A stretch of 64,000 bases of DNA from Corallococcus soli (GTDB taxonomy: Bacteria; Myxococcota; Myxococcia; Myxococcales; Myxococcaceae), in contig NZ_JAAIYO010000010.1 of the NCBI RefSeq assembly GCF_014930455.1, forward strand, positions 270,730-334,729, given 5' to 3'. Below are positions 62,625 to 64,000 of this stretch, one piece after another; position 1 is the first letter of the stretch, and each line of letters starts with the position of its first letter. The translations under genes were made by a program, and so were the position numbers. The notes under the pieces were generated by a model. It had not been told where the DNA came from and searched no databases. It saw only the letters and a program-made list of their open reading frames with translations.

Positions 62625-63428
62625 ATGCGAGAGCGTTCACCCAAGGCAGGCAGCGAGCGCGAGCGCGGTGGCACCGAAGCGCCACGCTACGTCTATGGCG
62701 TCAATCCCGTGCTGGAGGCCCTGCGCGCCCATCCCGACGCCATGGAGCGCATCTTCATCGTCGACGGACAGGTGGGCGCCAAGGCCGCGGGCGAGCTGCT
62801 CAGCCGCGCGCGCGATGCCGGGGTCCGCGTGGAGAAGGTCGGCAAGGAGCGGCTGTCCGCCATGGCGGAGGGAGGCGTGCACCAGGGCGTCGTCGCCGAA
62901 CTCCGGGGCTTCCAGTACGTGGACCTGGAGGACGTGCTCGCCGTGGCGAAGGCGCGCTCCCAGCCGGCCCTGGTCGTCGTGCTCGACGGCATCCAGGATC
63001 CCCACAACCTGGGGGCCATCATCCGCTCGGCCCACGCACTCGGGGCCCACGGAGTCGTCCTGGCCAAGGACCGCGCGGTCCAGGTGACGGGAACGGTGGC
63101 CAAGGCCTCCGCCGGAGCTGTTGAGTATTGCGCCATCGCCCGCGTCACCAACATCTCCCGCGCCATCGAGCAGCTGAAGGAAGCGGGACTCTGGATCGCG
63201 GCTGCGGACATCGAAGGTTCCGAGCCCCTGTGGAGCGCCCGGCTGGACGGTCCCCTGGCACTCGTCGTGGGCGCCGAGGGGGCGGGCGTGAGGGAAGGCG
63301 TCCTCAAGCACTGCGACTTCCGCCTCCGGATTCCGATGGGCGGTCAGGTCGGTTCATTGAATGCGTCTGTTTCCGCCGCGATTCTGCTATACGAGGTCGC
63401 CCGTCAACGGGGCCGTCCGGCCCGCTGA
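62625..63428 (+). CDS. rlmB: 23S rRNA (guanosine-2'-O-)-methyltransferase RlmB
   Basis: SpoU/TrmH-family knotted methyltransferase that modifies G2251 of 23S rRNA using SAM. A charged N-terminal extension (~20 residues) precedes VYGVNPVLEAL. Motif 1 is VVLDGIQDPHNLGAIIRSA, motif 2 ALVVGAEGAGVRE and motif 3 IPMGGQVGSLNASVSAAI. Length 267 residues is normal. It is the last protein gene before the tRNA operon. Confidence 0.95.
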   Translation: MRERSPKAGSERERGGTEAPRYVYGVNPVLEALRAHPDAMERIFIVDGQVGAKAAGELLSRARDAGVRVEKVGKERLSAMAEGGVHQGVVAELRGFQYVDLEDVLAVAKARSQPALVVVLDGIQDPHNLGAIIRSAHALGAHGVVLAKDRAVQVTGTVAKASAGAVEYCAIARVTNISRAIEQLKEAGLWIAAADIEGSEPLWSARLDGPLALVVGAEGAGVREGVLKHCDFRLRIPMGGQVGSLNASVSAAILLYEVARQRGRPAR

Positions 63429-63447
63429 CGACCCCGGATCAATCTCC

Positions 63448-63476
63448 TTGACTTGGAGAGTGGGGACTTCTAAAAG
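63448..63476 (+). promoter_or_regulatory. sigma70-type promoter of the tRNA operon
   Basis: TTGACT (63448-63453) and TAAAAG (63471-63476) are separated by exactly 17 bases. The -10 is followed by a GC-rich discriminator (GTCGCGCCTC), a feature of stringently controlled stable-RNA promoters. The first tRNA begins about 70 bases downstream, leaving a processed leader. Confidence 0.85.
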
Positions 63477-63554
63477 GTCGCGCCTCTCAAGTCGCTGCCG
63501 GGTGGTTGACGGTCCGCCAGGGATGAGGTAGGGCGGGGCAGTTGCTGGAGTGAT

Positions 63555-63627
63555 GCCGGTGTAGCTCAGTCGGTAGAGCAACTGATTTGTAATCAGTAGG
63601 TCGCGGGTTCAAGTCCCGCCGCCGGCC
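63555..63627 (+). tRNA. tRNA-Thr (TGT)
   Basis: Cloverleaf with acceptor GCCGGTG pairing CGCCGGC (one G-U), T-loop GGTTCAAGTCC, and anticodon loop TTTGTAA with anticodon TGT at 63588-63590. Position 73 would be C, unusual for Thr, and CCA is not encoded. Confidence 0.95.
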
Positions 63628-63720
63628 AGGTAGGACGGGCCGCGGAGTAGGGCCCGGGACACGAAGTCGGTTTGGCAGTTTGTGTGTAGGAAGCGGCCGC
63701 AGCACCACAATCGAATATCT

Positions 63721-63804
63721 GGAGGGATACCCAAGCGGCCAAAGGGAGCAGACTGTAAATCTGCCGGCTCTACGCCTTCGATGGTTCGAATCCATCTCCC
63801 TCCA
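63721..63804 (+). tRNA. tRNA-Tyr (GTA)
   Basis: Class II tRNA of 84 bases with a long variable arm (CGGCTCTACGCCTTCG). Acceptor GGAGGGA pairs TCCCTCC, discriminator A. Anticodon loop CTGTAAA has anticodon GTA at 63755-63757. Confidence 0.96.
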
Positions 63805-63813
63805 CTCGGCAAT

Positions 63814-63889
<76 letters not shown>

Positions 63890-63910
63890 ACCGTTGTAGT
63901 GCATCGCCAA

Positions 63911-63986
<76 letters not shown>

Positions 63987-64000
63987 TTTTTCGAGGAGTG

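Overview
The window is a very GC-rich, densely coding stretch of a bacterial chromosome. It fits the myxobacterial family Myxococcaceae (Myxococcus, Corallococcus or Pyxidicoccus). Direct signs are a VWA-domain lipoprotein closely matching the gliding adhesin CglB, a MYXO-CTERM tail on a secreted protease, an ELWxxDGT-repeat lipoprotein, J-domain/TPR proteins next to an Hsp70, and many lipoproteins and secreted proteins of unknown role. The order hslVU ... Wzy-type polymerase ... cglB ... tRNA-tuf resembles, from memory, one segment of the M. xanthus chromosome; no alignment was run.

Layout. 1-8528: tail of an unknown gene, hslVU protease, argD, a chaperone cluster (J-domain/TPR protein, Hsp70, TPR protein), then two MaoC-type dehydratase genes on the other strand. 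8655-13814: a large secreted M36 metalloprotease. 14375-19629: extended SDR, coaE, a BamE-like secreted protein, a four-heme cytochrome, engB and a DUF6178-type protein. 19876-22300: a polysaccharide polymerase and a GT4 glycosyltransferase, followed by a stretch ending in a strong intrinsic terminator. 22844-30221: ornithine cyclodeaminase family protein, ELWxxDGT lipoprotein, pyrD, a divergent adenosine deaminase homologue, an Smr protein, a TerB/J-domain membrane protein and folD.

30364-34422 is the accessory part. It has a cysteine-rich secreted protein, an ADP-ribosylglycohydrolase, and a toxin/immunity-like pair (lipoprotein with nuclease-like C-terminus plus a 4-nt-overlapping partner). 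This cassette sits between two near-identical 172-bp direct repeats. The repeats carry the 3' end of the ADP-ribosylglycohydrolase gene joined to the 3' end of the homoserine dehydrogenase gene, so the cassette appears to have split an older gene junction. A decayed piece of hom remains beside the left repeat.

34399-41374 is one-carbon and amino-acid metabolism: metF, a small membrane gene and hom are translationally coupled on the minus strand, facing gcvT-gcvH-gcvP. 41482-47345: a cation diffusion facilitator, a TonB-family protein, a SpoIID/LytB lipoprotein and a beta-helix lipoprotein. 47371-47545 is a complete tRNA-Cys unit with promoter and terminator. 47651-53768: acyl-CoA dehydrogenase, rhodanese, asd, ferredoxin, two unknowns and a GNAT protein. 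53781-59059 is a minus-strand run (HEAT protein, HAD phosphatase, AT-hook-like acidic protein, HrpB helicase). 59137-63428: DsrE-like protein, cglB, a RimK-type ligase, a DsbD-alpha-like secreted protein and rlmB. The window ends in a Thr-Tyr-Gly-Thr tRNA operon with a consensus-spaced promoter, the arrangement usually found before tuf.
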